From contig SCTZ01000242.1 of the NCBI GenBank assembly GCA_004297765.1, forward strand, positions 1 through 45,115: DNA of 45,115 nucleotides. Direction: 5' to 3'. Position numbers and translations under genes: made by a program. Of the stretch, positions 15,918 through 23,272 are shown in pieces; within the stretch, counting starts at the first letter, position 1, and every line of letters begins with the position of its first letter. The notes under the pieces were generated by a model. It saw nothing but the letters and a program-made list of their open reading frames with translations, was not told the origin of the DNA and made no database searches. This DNA comes from Chloroflexota bacterium. GTDB lineage: Bacteria > Chloroflexota > Dehalococcoidia > FW602-bin16.

Positions 15918-15971
15918 TTAGGTATGGCTAAGTCGCGCCCTTAGTATAAACGTCATCCGTGCGGTTGTCAA
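15918..15971 (-). promoter_or_regulatory. Promoter and iron-box-like operator of the nitrogenase-like/ABC operon
   Basis: On the minus strand, TTGACA (15966-15971), a 17-bp spacer and TATACT (15943-15948) form the promoter. Eleven bases past the -10 lies TTAGGTATGGCTAA (plus-strand letters, 15918-15931), which matches the first 14 bases of the IdeR/DtxR consensus at 12 positions. The spacing from -10 to operator is identical to that at the ftr1 promoter, and both promoters share TTGACAACCG. The 116-nt leader before the first GTG shows no obvious structure. Confidence 0.8.
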
Positions 15972-15976
15972 GCCTT

Positions 15977-16473
15977 TTGCGAGACTGACCAATGGAGGGG
16001 GCTTTGAGTTGTTGCGGTTCTGAGAGTGACTGAGCGATCGTACTGTCCTAGGTAGGGATGGACAGGTGGGCTATTGCTTAGCCTTTGCAGAAATTGCAGT
16101 CACGTGGCGGGGATTGCCTTGGAGGAAAGCTTCCAGATCTCGGCGCCTACGCTTGGAAGTTTAACCGCTTTTCGACGTGCAGGCGTCGAGCGAATAAGGG
16201 GTAACCAGCGCAACCTTGACGGTCTTATTGCTGGGGTGTCTGCTTCACACCAGTTTGCACGATCGCTGGCAATCTGGAGGGATGGCGAAGCCGCGGCACC
16301 GAATGCGTCGTTCAGTGAATCAGTACCATCCTGTGGAGACGGCGCAATTGGACCGCCGACGCAGACCGCCGCGGTCGCCTCAGGCGACCGCGGCGGCCTT
16401 GTCCGACAAGATACCTCATTTGAGGAACGCCGCACCAAATCTGAGGGTCCGGCAGTAAGTACCGCCGTGCAGC
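15977..16473. other. Non-coding gap between the nitrogenase-like operon and lgt
   Basis: No frame here has a credible start, ribosome site and composition. The only structure seen is a perfect hairpin at 16366-16396 (15-base arms, CCGCCGCGGTCGCCT and its complement, one central base), lying 78 bp beyond the lgt stop. It may end the lgt transcript, though there is no T-run. Confidence 0.5.
16366..16396. terminator. Perfect GC-rich hairpin downstream of lgt
   Basis: Arms 16366-16380 and 16382-16396 are exact complements around one base. It sits downstream of lgt and well upstream of the nitrogenase-like promoter, where a boundary between transcription units is expected. The lack of a T-tract makes intrinsic termination uncertain. 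Confidence 0.4.
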
Positions 16474-17316
16474 TCAGGCCGCGGTGTGGCGCTCGATGGG
16501 GGTAGATGTCCGGGAGCGCAGATACATGAAAGCGATGGCTCCGATAGCCGCCATGCCTAGCGCAATGATCTGCGCTTGCTGGAGGCCGAGTATGTATTGG
16601 TCCTCCAGGCGCATGTAGCTCAAGACGAAGCGTCCTAGACTGTACAGCGCGACGTATGCGAAGAAGACCATGCCGTCCACCCTCATCCGCGTGCGCAGTT
16701 GCCAGAGGATGCCCAGCACTGCCAGGTTCCATAGCATCTCGTAGAGCGGATAGGGTTGCGTCGGAATCTGCGCCACGCCCAATCCCTGCTCGCGGGCGTA
16801 GTCGACCAGGGCCTGGGGTACCATCGCGTTCGGATGCACGTACCTGAAGCCCCAGGGCAGGGTCGTCGGCGCCCCCGTGGCGTCGCCGTTGATGATGCAG
16901 CCGAATCGACCGACAATCTGTCCGGCGATCAATCCCAGCGATCCCATGTCCGCAACGCTGGCCACAGATAGCTTCTTGTGGCGGGCGTAGAGGACTCCCC
17001 CCAGCACGCCGCCGGCCACGCCGCCCCAGATAGCTAACCCGCCCTGCTGGAAGGCCAGGATCTGCAGCGGGTTGCTCAGGTAGTACTCCCATTTGTCCAG
17101 GACGTGGAAGAGTCGTGCTCCTAGAATGCCGCCGACGACGCCCCACAAACCGATGGAGTAGACGTCGTCTATGGAGATCCCTCGGCGCTTGGCTTCGATG
17201 GACGCTACCCAGATGCCCACGAGCACGGCGGCCATGATCATCAGACCATACCAGCGAAGCTCGAAGGTCCCCACGTGGACGATCACGGGGTCGATGCTGA
17301 TGGCAATGGAATTCAT
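16474..17316 (-). CDS. lgt: Prolipoprotein diacylglyceryl transferase
   Basis: Lgt transfers a diacylglyceryl group from phosphatidylglycerol to the lipobox Cys of prolipoproteins in the cytoplasmic membrane. This 280-residue copy has about seven helices and the family signature GRFGCIINGDATG (about 136-148) with the essential Arg and Asn, plus RWYGLM near the start and PLYEMLWN later. The loop that reads HGG in E. coli is WGG here (about 97-99), a change I believe occurs in other lineages. The start at 17316 has AGGAGG six bases upstream; the frame runs on to 17376 but overlaps the divergent promoter. It would process the lipoproteins of this window. It stands alone on this strand, divergent from the DUF1461 gene. 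Confidence 0.94.
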   Translation of the reverse strand: MNSIAISIDPVIVHVGTFELRWYGLMIMAAVLVGIWVASIEAKRRGISIDDVYSIGLWGVVGGILGARLFHVLDKWEYYLSNPLQILAFQQGGLAIWGGVAGGVLGGVLYARHKKLSVASVADMGSLGLIAGQIVGRFGCIINGDATGAPTTLPWGFRYVHPNAMVPQALVDYAREQGLGVAQIPTQPYPLYEMLWNLAVLGILWQLRTRMRVDGMVFFAYVALYSLGRFVLSYMRLEDQYILGLQQAQIIALGMAAIGAIAFMYLRSRTSTPIERHTAA

Positions 17317-17329
17317 CCCCTGCCTCCTA

Positions 17330-17335
17330 TATAAT
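17330..17335 (+). promoter_or_regulatory. Promoter -10 of the DUF1461 gene (probable leaderless mRNA)
   Basis: TATAAT at 17330-17335 ends six bases before the ATG at 17342, so transcription should start at or next to the start codon. The -35 region (TGGAAT at 17307-17312) is weak. There is no separate ribosome site for this gene, consistent with a leaderless transcript. Confidence 0.5.
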
Positions 17336-17341
17336 AAGTCC

Positions 17342-18037
17342 ATGTCGCTAAAAAGCTTGATCGGAACACTCGCCACGCTGTTGTTCGTTTTGGTCGTCCC
17401 GCTGGCCGTGATCTTCAGCGGATGGCGCTGGATGATCCTGGACCCGGGCGTCTACGAGCGTGGCTTCGTCAAGTATCGAGTTGCCGAGGCCACCGGGATG
17501 TCAAGCACGGAGCTGTCTACCGCTGCCCAGCAACTGATCGCCTATTTTGCCGACGACCGCCCGATCACGCTTCAGATTCGCAAGGACGGCCAGATGGCTC
17601 CGCTCTACAACGAGCGAGAGCTGTCCCATCTTGTGGACGTGCGTGGGCTCTTCCAGCTCGTCTTCCGGATTCAGGCGGTCGCGGTGGCCTACCTGATCCT
17701 GTATATACTGGCGGCTCTGATCCTGCGCGTCCAAAACCTGCGGCGACGAATCGCCTGGAACGTGCTGGGTGGAGCGGCCTTGACCCTGATTTTCCTAGCC
17801 GGACTTGGCCTGGCCGCCATGTCTGATTTTAGCACCCTTTGGCCAGCGTTGCATTTGCTGTCTTTTAGCAACGACCTTTGGATGCTGGACCCGCGCACGG
17901 ACTACATGATCCGCATGTTCCCCTTGGGCTTCTGGTACGACGCCGTGCTCAAGCTGGCCACGATAAGCGCCGCCTCGTCCGCGGCCCTGCTTCTGGCCGC
18001 CACCGCCTACCTGCGCTTCAGCCGCCCCCGGCTCTGA
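17342..18037 (+). CDS. DUF1461 (TIGR01906-like) integral membrane protein
   Basis: This 231-residue membrane protein matches the DUF1461 family. It has a first helix (about 7-30), a 70-residue extracytoplasmic segment with the family pattern of a YE--F-KY start, a QLIAYF stretch and ELSHLVDVRGLFQLVF, then three further helices. A WYDAVLKL segment precedes the last helix. The function of the family is unknown. The ATG at 17342 begins the signal-like helix directly and follows a TATAAT by six bases, which excludes the longer open frame from 17171 that runs antisense to lgt. It is divergently transcribed from lgt, so a role in envelope biology is a guess only. Confidence 0.82.
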   Translation: MSLKSLIGTLATLLFVLVVPLAVIFSGWRWMILDPGVYERGFVKYRVAEATGMSSTELSTAAQQLIAYFADDRPITLQIRKDGQMAPLYNERELSHLVDVRGLFQLVFRIQAVAVAYLILYILAALILRVQNLRRRIAWNVLGGAALTLIFLAGLGLAAMSDFSTLWPALHLLSFSNDLWMLDPRTDYMIRMFPLGFWYDAVLKLATISAASSAALLLAATAYLRFSRPRL

Positions 18038-18087
18038 CGTACAAGCACTGAGAAGTATAGTAACTGCTGTCGTCGGCCGCAACCGCT

Positions 18088-18426
18088 TCAACTCTTCGCC
18101 TTTCCCCCTTTTTCCCCTCTAGCCTCCTCTCCCGCGATGACGTGGCGGAGATCCGCGATCACCTGCTCGGGTTCCGCGGTGACCACGAAGACCTCTTGTG
18201 CGGCGCTGCCGCTGCGGGCGCCGAGCTTGATTCCCGAGACCGTGCTGGTTTGCAGTCGCACCCTGGCGCCGGGGCTATTGCTGCGCGTCACGCTGATCCG
18301 CCCCGGGATTACGGCCGTGACCTTCGGGTGAGCCGCGATCTCCTCGAGGATCGGCAGCAATCCGTGGATGATATTATGCTCGCGCTTGACGCCTTTGGCT
18401 CGAAACTTCCCACTCTTACCTGCCAT
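18088..18426 (-). CDS. DUF2103-like predicted metal-binding protein
   Basis: This 112-residue protein begins MAGKSGKFRAKG and contains KREHNIIHGLLPILEEIAAHPKVTAVIPGRIS, a pattern I associate with DUF2103 proteins (annotated as predicted metal-binding). The second half forms beta strands (VRLQTSTVSGIKLGARSG, EVFVVTA), and the tail is Lys/Gly-rich. The start at 18426 has GGGAG upstream; the frame is open to 18477. It lies between two plus-strand genes and shares no operon. Its role is unknown, and the Cys/His content is low for a metal site, so the family annotation should be treated with care. Confidence 0.6.
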   Translation of the reverse strand: MAGKSGKFRAKGVKREHNIIHGLLPILEEIAAHPKVTAVIPGRISVTRSNSPGARVRLQTSTVSGIKLGARSGSAAQEVFVVTAEPEQVIADLRHVIAGEEARGEKGGKAKS

Positions 18427-18556
18427 GGCTGATCTCCCATTTGAGGGCGCTCCTTGCCTAACGGCGCCACGCCGCATATTATAGTCTATTGAACACTATA
18501 GCGTATGAGATACATCTCGCGCTCCGTCCCACCTTCCGGAAAGGAGGAAGAAGCCC

Positions 18557-18829
18557 GTGCCCGTCAAAATCCGTGTATATGGACTGTTGCGCACCATGAT
18601 TGAGGAGAGCCCGTTCTCGGTGGAGTTCCCCGGCGGCAGCCTGGCTGACCTGGTGGAGCGCCTATCGCGCGAGCGGAGCGAGGAGTTCCGCAAGGAGCTG
18701 CTAGACGAGGAAGGGAACCTGGATTACGCGTACATGGTGATTGTCAGCGGCGAGCGCGTGACCGACATCGCCGCGCCGATCAAGCCCGACGACGAGGTGG
18801 TCATCACCAGCATGCTGGCTGGGGGATAG
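18557..18829 (+). CDS. MoaD/ThiS-family sulfur-carrier protein
   Basis: This 90-residue ubiquitin-fold protein ends in the diagnostic Gly-Gly (MLAGG), which is adenylated and thiocarboxylated in MoaD, ThiS and related carriers. The rest fits the fold: MPVKIRVYGLLRTMI at the start, SLADLVERL, and IAAPIKPDDEVVI near the end. The GTG start has AGGAGG nine bases upstream. No moaE, thiG, cysM or E1-like gene is adjacent, so molybdopterin, thiamine, cysteine or tungsten-cofactor pathways cannot be told apart. It is the last gene before the RHS island, which is read from the opposite strand. Confidence 0.82.
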   Translation: MPVKIRVYGLLRTMIEESPFSVEFPGGSLADLVERLSRERSEEFRKELLDEEGNLDYAYMVIVSGERVTDIAAPIKPDDEVVITSMLAGG

Positions 18830-18920
18830 GCTACTGCAGATCCTACTGCTGCATGAGACCTTTCCTAAACTAATCCCACAATGAAATCTACATTCAAGTC
18901 CGCGGAATGTCGCACTGGTA

Positions 18921-18946
18921 CCGCAAGAGCCGAATGGGCTCTGCGG
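18921..18946. terminator. Hairpin between the MoaD-like gene and the RHS island
   Basis: CCGC(A)AGAGCC, the loop GAATG and GGCTCTGCGG form a 10-bp stem with one bulge, followed on the plus strand by GTTTC. It lies between the end of the MoaD-like gene (18829) and the end of the convergent RHS fragment (18999), the expected place for a transcript end. Confidence 0.4.
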
Positions 18947-18998
18947 GTTTCACCTTGGGATTAGTATAGATGGATGCTCGCCCTCTTCTCGCTGTCCC

Positions 18999-19172
18999 TT
19001 ACCGCAGTCCTACTTCTGAATTCGTCCCGCCGACAACGCCAAGAAGAGTAGACGTCTCATTGCATGCCGCCGGGCAATACTCTGCAGGGCAATGCGAAGA
19101 TGGCCAGCCGGCATGTTTGCACTTGTCGCCTGCGCTTGGCCTGCTGCTGACCCTCATCTCGTTGCCCACGTT
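18999..19172 (-). pseudogene. Orphan RHS copy, 3' exon after the group II intron
   Basis: The first 15 bases past the intron, encoding NVGNE, match the main RHS gene (NVGNG) at the same codon, and the upstream exon ends GPYER exactly as the main gene does. Splicing would therefore join the two in frame, in phase 0. After NVGNE the sequence departs from the main RHS protein and runs for about 52 more residues, rich in Cys and Ser, to a TAA. This tail may be an alternative tip or non-functional sequence left by a deletion. It lacks the RHS hallmark DPxG. Confidence 0.65.
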
Positions 19173-19213
19173 GTCGGGTAGGAGGGTGGTGTTGCCACCA
19201 CCCTCCCCCCTCA

Positions 19214-19247
19214 GAACCGTGCAGGCGAGTTTCCCCGCACACGGCTC
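19214..19247 (-). ncRNA. Group II intron domain V
   Basis: This 34-nt hairpin, GAGCCGTGTGCGGGG-AAAC-TCGCCTGCACGGTTC in outline, holds the AGC catalytic triad at its base and a GAAA-type tetraloop, as conserved in group II introns. It lies 51 bp downstream of the maturase stop, in the usual position. Confidence 0.88.
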
Positions 19248-19297
19248 AAGCCTCTTCCTACGCCCGTGCCACCGGACGCGACCACACGACTGAGAAG

Positions 19298-20845
19298 TCA
19301 TGGCAGGATTGCGGTGTCTGGCGGCGGGTTGGTGCTTGCCCCTGGCGCATCTGGTAGGCGCCTCGTGCCGTGTCTGGCGTCGAAGTATGCCTGCCAGGCT
19401 GGGTCATATGGATGGGCCTCGCCTCGGACCTTGGTGTGTCGCCGGATGGCCACCGATGAGGCCGAGAACAGCCGCACGGTGCGAGGTGCGCCGCCCGCGC
19501 CAGTCACTTCCCCCGAGAACACCCAGTGGTTGGAGCCAACAGTGTGGAAGTACTTCGCCCTCACCCACCGCTTGCCCCTGCGCGGGTGTCTTCGCCTGGC
19601 CCAGTACCACAGCACCTTGAAGATAGCAGCGCTCACGGTCGAAAAGGTATCCGCGCTCACCACGTGCCGGTGATAGTTCGCCCAACCCCGAACCAGGGGG
19701 TTGAGGCGCACGATCAGGTTTCCAGCCGTCGCTTGTTTGTTCCCCTTTACAACCTTCCGCACCTTGTCGAGGAAGGACTTGACGTTCTTCTTCGACGGTT
19801 TGATGAGCAGCTTGCCGTCATACTTGCGTACGTTCTGTCCCAGGAAGTCGAAGCCGCTTTCGATATGGGTGATGATGGTCTTCTCTGGAGAGAGTTCCAG
19901 TCCTCGCTCCCCCAGGAATCGCTCCACCAGGGGCTTGACCTCACTTTCCAGCAACTCCTTCGACCTGCCGGTGATGATGAAGTCGTCCGCATACCTGACC
20001 AGGTTCACCGTGCCCCGTTGCGCTTTGGCGACGTGGATCGGGTATCGCTCCCTCAACTGTCGCTCCAGCCCGTCCAGGGCCAGGTTGGCCAGCACCGGCG
20101 AGATGATGCCCCCTTGGGGGCTGCCTTCAGCCGTCGGGTGCAAAGCGTGCTCTTCCATATAGCCGACCTTCAGCCACTGTCGGAGGATGGCCTTATCCAG
20201 CGGGATGTGGGCCAGTAGCCAGTCGTGGCTGATCCGGTCGAAGCACGACTTGATGTCGCCTTCCAGGATCCACTGTGGCGAGTGCTTCCTGCCCAGCACC
20301 GTGAAGCACTGTTCAATGGCATCCGCTGGGGATCGTTCCAGCCGGAACCCGTAGGAGTTCCGGTCCCCCAGGGTCTCGGCGATGGGGTCCAGGGCCAGCA
20401 GATAGAGGGCCTGCATCGCCCTGTCTTCCATGGTCGGAATGCCCAGGGGACGTCTCTTGCCGTTGCTTTTAGGGATGTACACTCGCCTCAGCGGTTGGGG
20501 ACGGTATCCCCTCTGCCGCAGCAAGTGCACGGCCTCGGTCTTCTTCGTGGCGCTGTCCCAGAGTCGTCCATCGACGCCTGGGGTCTTGCTGCCCTGATTC
20601 TCTGTCACCCGTCGGACGGCCATGGCCCGTCCGCTGTACGAGTGGGTCAGCAGACGTTGGAGGACTTTGACCCTTCCCCATCTGCCCTGCCGTGTCGCCT
20701 TCACGATACGCGCTTGGAGCCGGCGCACGTTCTTTCGGACCTGCTGCCAGTTGATCTGGTGCCAAGCCGTTTTCCCATAGGAGACCGCACCAACTCCCCT
20801 GGTCGCTGTCGCCACTGCGACGAGAGTGTCCAAGTTCGCCGACAT
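19298..20845 (-). CDS. ltrA: Group II intron reverse transcriptase/maturase
   Basis: This 515-residue multifunctional protein helps the intron splice and reverse-transcribes it at new sites. It has the N-terminal RT0/RT1 region (QGSKTPGVDG, RRVYIPKSNGKRRPLGIPT), the catalytic Asp in EGDIKSCFD (about 197), SPQGGIISPVLANLALD (about 242) and YADD (285-288) for polymerase activity. The X/thumb maturase domain (NPLVRGWANYHRHV) follows, then a basic C-terminal region ending IRRHTKVRGEAHPYDPAW. Paired Cys of an HNH endonuclease are not visible, so mobility may rely on nicked or single-stranded targets. The ATG at 20845 has AGGAGG upstream; the open frame to 20962 lies in intron RNA domains. It is intact and in sense with the intron. 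Confidence 0.95.
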   Translation of the reverse strand: MSANLDTLVAVATATRGVGAVSYGKTAWHQINWQQVRKNVRRLQARIVKATRQGRWGRVKVLQRLLTHSYSGRAMAVRRVTENQGSKTPGVDGRLWDSATKKTEAVHLLRQRGYRPQPLRRVYIPKSNGKRRPLGIPTMEDRAMQALYLLALDPIAETLGDRNSYGFRLERSPADAIEQCFTVLGRKHSPQWILEGDIKSCFDRISHDWLLAHIPLDKAILRQWLKVGYMEEHALHPTAEGSPQGGIISPVLANLALDGLERQLRERYPIHVAKAQRGTVNLVRYADDFIITGRSKELLESEVKPLVERFLGERGLELSPEKTIITHIESGFDFLGQNVRKYDGKLLIKPSKKNVKSFLDKVRKVVKGNKQATAGNLIVRLNPLVRGWANYHRHVVSADTFSTVSAAIFKVLWYWARRRHPRRGKRWVRAKYFHTVGSNHWVFSGEVTGAGGAPRTVRLFSASSVAIRRHTKVRGEAHPYDPAWQAYFDARHGTRRLPDAPGASTNPPPDTAILP

Positions 20846-21461
20846 CTGCTCTGCCTCCTTAGCCGGTTTGCCGAGCTTTCTCGTGATGAGAGACCGGACG
20901 GAAGTCTGCGCGCTTTCGCGCGGGGTGTTATCGCCGAGTGGCTCAACCCCTATCCGCCCCATTACAGGGCGGCTTTGGCTTTCTCCGTCCTCCCTTACCC
21001 GCAGTCCCTTAGGCTCGCCTTGCGGCTTGCTGTCCCGACCGGGAGAACTACGGGCTTACCACGTTCCCGGTAGCTGCCAGGATGGTTTAGGCTCCGCCTA
21101 TTCGCCGGTGGCCGCGTCGTCTACGACGGAGACGAGCGTGATCCCCGTACCGGGCCACATACCTTTTTGGTCCAAGCCTCTCAGCATCTTTGGCTTGTCA
21201 GTCCTTGACGACGGTTATCAGCGGTTCCCATATGGTAGCCATGCCATCCAACCCTGGCGCCCTAACCGCCTCAATGCTAGCAGTAGCAGCTTCGCCTCAC
21301 GGTTCGGCTGCCGCCCTCGCGGGCGTGGGCTCGTTGTCCCAGGGGCTCCGCACCGCCGGATTGCTCCAGCCGCACGCCCTGGTAGGGTACTGAGGGTAGA
21401 ACCTCAGGTCAGGTACTGCTGCTGCAGGCCTGACAGCCATCTACCTGACTTCGTGTCGCAC

Positions 21462-22706
21462 GCGCTCGTATGGTCCCAGGTAGTGGATCGTGCCGTTGTT
21501 GTCCAGCCGCTTGCGGCGCATGCCATCCCCGTCATACGCGAAGCGGCAGATGGTGGGACCGGAATCCACGCGGACCGGGCGACACTCGGGATCGTAGCTG
21601 ATGGTCTGGCTGCCACGGGTGGTCATCGAGCCATTCGCATCGTAGGCGTAGCTCACTCCGTTGTGGGCGGTAACGGCGTGCTTGTGGGCCGTGTCCCCAT
21701 AGGTGTATGGCAGGCCGTTCCGCGCCTGGATATTGCCGATCTCGTTGTAGGTGTACGTCTCACCTGCCGGGGCACTGGCGTTCTGCAGACGGTCCAGGTG
21801 ATCGTATGAATAGGTGATGGCCTCTCCGTTCACGCTATCGGCAATGCTGCTCACATTTCCAACCGGATCGTAGAGCATGTCTCGGTTGACGAGATACTGA
21901 TATGGGCTCGTCCCCTGCTGGAGCTGGATGGTCTTGAGGGAGCCGTAGGGCCAGCCGGGTGCGTCCGGGCCGTAGTAGGTGTGCCGCATCTCCGCCGTCG
22001 TCCCGCTCCCCAATGTATAGCGCGTGGGGAGGTTCAAGGCATTATACTCCGTCCCGGAGACCAATGTCCCACCGACCGAGCTGGTAATCTGGCTCAGGAG
22101 TCCGTTGCCCGCATAACTATGGGTCAGTACTTCACCGTCCGGGTAGGTGAGCTGGTAGACGCGGTCCATGGCATCGTAGCTCCACTGGGTGACGTAGACC
22201 GTTCCGTCGATGGTTCGCTCCTCGCGGGTCATCCGCCCGGCCCTGTCCCACCAGAAGCTCTGGCGACCGCAGCCGTCCCACAGTCCGGTCCGCCTACCTA
22301 TCCCGTACTGCAGCGGTCCCTGGAAGGGGTTATCGTTGAACGCGTCGTACTCTATGTACACCCGCGCTCGCCTGGTCTGTGCGTACTGGCTGTCCTCGTA
22401 CTGGGCGAGCCAGCTGCGCAGGTCCGTCAGATCGCTGGCCTTGATCTTCCGGGTTTCGGCCGCGATCGCTCCGCCGGTGAACTGCGGCAATGTTCCGAGA
22501 CCGGCCGCGGTCCAGAGGTCTTGAATGCTGGTGCGGAGGTCGGTAAAGCGCAGAGCCCGCACGCGGACGCCGGCGCCGGCGACGATTGCCAGATCGGTCC
22601 AGGTGGCCGGGCTGGGACCGGCCGCCTTGCGGCCCACGTATACAGCCGCGCGCGGTTCCATGTTGATGCACGCAGCGCGGACTCCATGCCGCAGCCGCTT
22701 CAACAA
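21462..22706 (-). pseudogene. Orphan RHS/YD-repeat copy, 5' exon
   Basis: About 415 codons closely resemble residues of the main RHS protein from roughly 1400 on, including FTDLRTSIQDLWTAAGLG, REERTIDG, the YD repeats (YDAMDRVYQL, YDHLDRLQNA, YDPECRPVRV) and GPYER. It lacks the N-terminal three quarters, and the open frame begins only with weak TTG codons, so it is probably not translated on its own. Orphan RHS tips of this sort serve as donors for recombination with the full gene. A roughly 160-bp block (22417-22577) is nearly identical to 25362-25522. The copy is cut by the group II intron at its 3' end. The frame itself is open, so expression from the upstream gene is not excluded. Confidence 0.75.
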
Positions 22707-23269
22707 GCGGTTTCGACATCAAGATCCCATCCGACAGATTGCGCCAGCTTGCCGAGTTCCTGGATGATCACGTCACGGCTTAACCGTGGGTTCAGCCAAA
22801 CTACGCTCCACCCGTCATCCTCCTCAAGCAGTAACTCCTCGGTGGTATCAAGTTGCTCATAACGCCATTGACTGGCATAGATTGCGCTTACGAGCGCATG
22901 TATGTAACTATCTTCCATGCTGCTTGGTACGCTCAACCATAGCCATCCTAGCTCAAACTCCATGCTCTCGACAATCACTGCCGCTAACTCAGGAGTAACA
23001 GAGGGAACACAACCTACCAGTACGCCCTTCTGCCGCAACGTCCGCGCCATGAAGTGACCAAAGTCCAGCACGAACGCATGCTTATCCGTGTCGCCTTCGA
23101 CGAGGGACTCAATGAGACAAGTAGCGCGGTCTTGGAAGGCCAAGATCAGGCATTTGAGTACGACGGCATTCCACTTCTTGCTCTCGTCTATTGGCAAGAA
23201 GGGCACGCTGGGACCGAACTCAATACCGTACGAGCCGAAGGGTCTCACCCTGAGGGATAACTTCACCAC
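22700..23269 (-). CDS. Candidate immunity protein of the RHS locus
   Basis: This 189-residue cytoplasmic protein has no signal or membrane helix, is acidic overall, and resembles no family I can name. It contains a Trp-rich middle (ELGWLWLSV) and an acidic run (EELLLEEDDGW). It starts at GTG only three bases past the stop of the RHS C-terminal domain gene; its ribosome site GGAGG lies inside that stop region, so translation of the two is coupled. A gene directly behind a polymorphic-toxin tip is most often its cognate immunity protein, and that is the basis of the call. The end overlaps the orphan RHS copy by a few bases. Confidence 0.55.
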   Translation of the reverse strand: MVKLSLRVRPFGSYGIEFGPSVPFLPIDESKKWNAVVLKCLILAFQDRATCLIESLVEGDTDKHAFVLDFGHFMARTLRQKGVLVGCVPSVTPELAAVIVESMEFELGWLWLSVPSSMEDSYIHALVSAIYASQWRYEQLDTTEELLLEEDDGWSVVWLNPRLSRDVIIQELGKLAQSVGWDLDVETAC

Positions 23270-23272
23270 AGG

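Larger units (their letters stand above)
19173..21461 (-). mobile_element. Group II intron (2289 bp) inside the orphan RHS copy
   Basis: The 5' end reads GTGCGAC, the canonical group II start, exactly where RHS homology stops (exon ending GAGCGC). Domain V is the 34-nt hairpin at 19214-19247 (GAGCCGTGTG on one side, GCACGGTTC on the other). Domain VI follows (about 19174-19210), with a long GGTGGT/ACCACC stem and a candidate branch A near CCTACCCGAC, the 3' end. The 3' exon resumes RHS coding (AACGTGGGCAAC). The intron carries its own maturase gene at 19298-20845. About 600 nt of domains I-IV precede the maturase. It looks complete and potentially mobile. Confidence 0.9.

Noticed and set aside
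16100..17146. 348-codon open frame on the minus strand
   Set aside because: It lies in another frame over lgt, is Arg/Pro/Gly-rich and has no ribosome site; a GC-rich shadow.
20225..21073. 282-codon plus-strand frame across the intron
   Set aside because: It runs antisense to the maturase and the intron RNA domains; no ribosome site.
21371..21375. GTGCGGCTGG as the 5' end of the group II intron
   Set aside because: A better fit is GTGCGAC at 21461, exactly where RHS homology stops; comparison with the main RHS gene shows the sequence between is intron.
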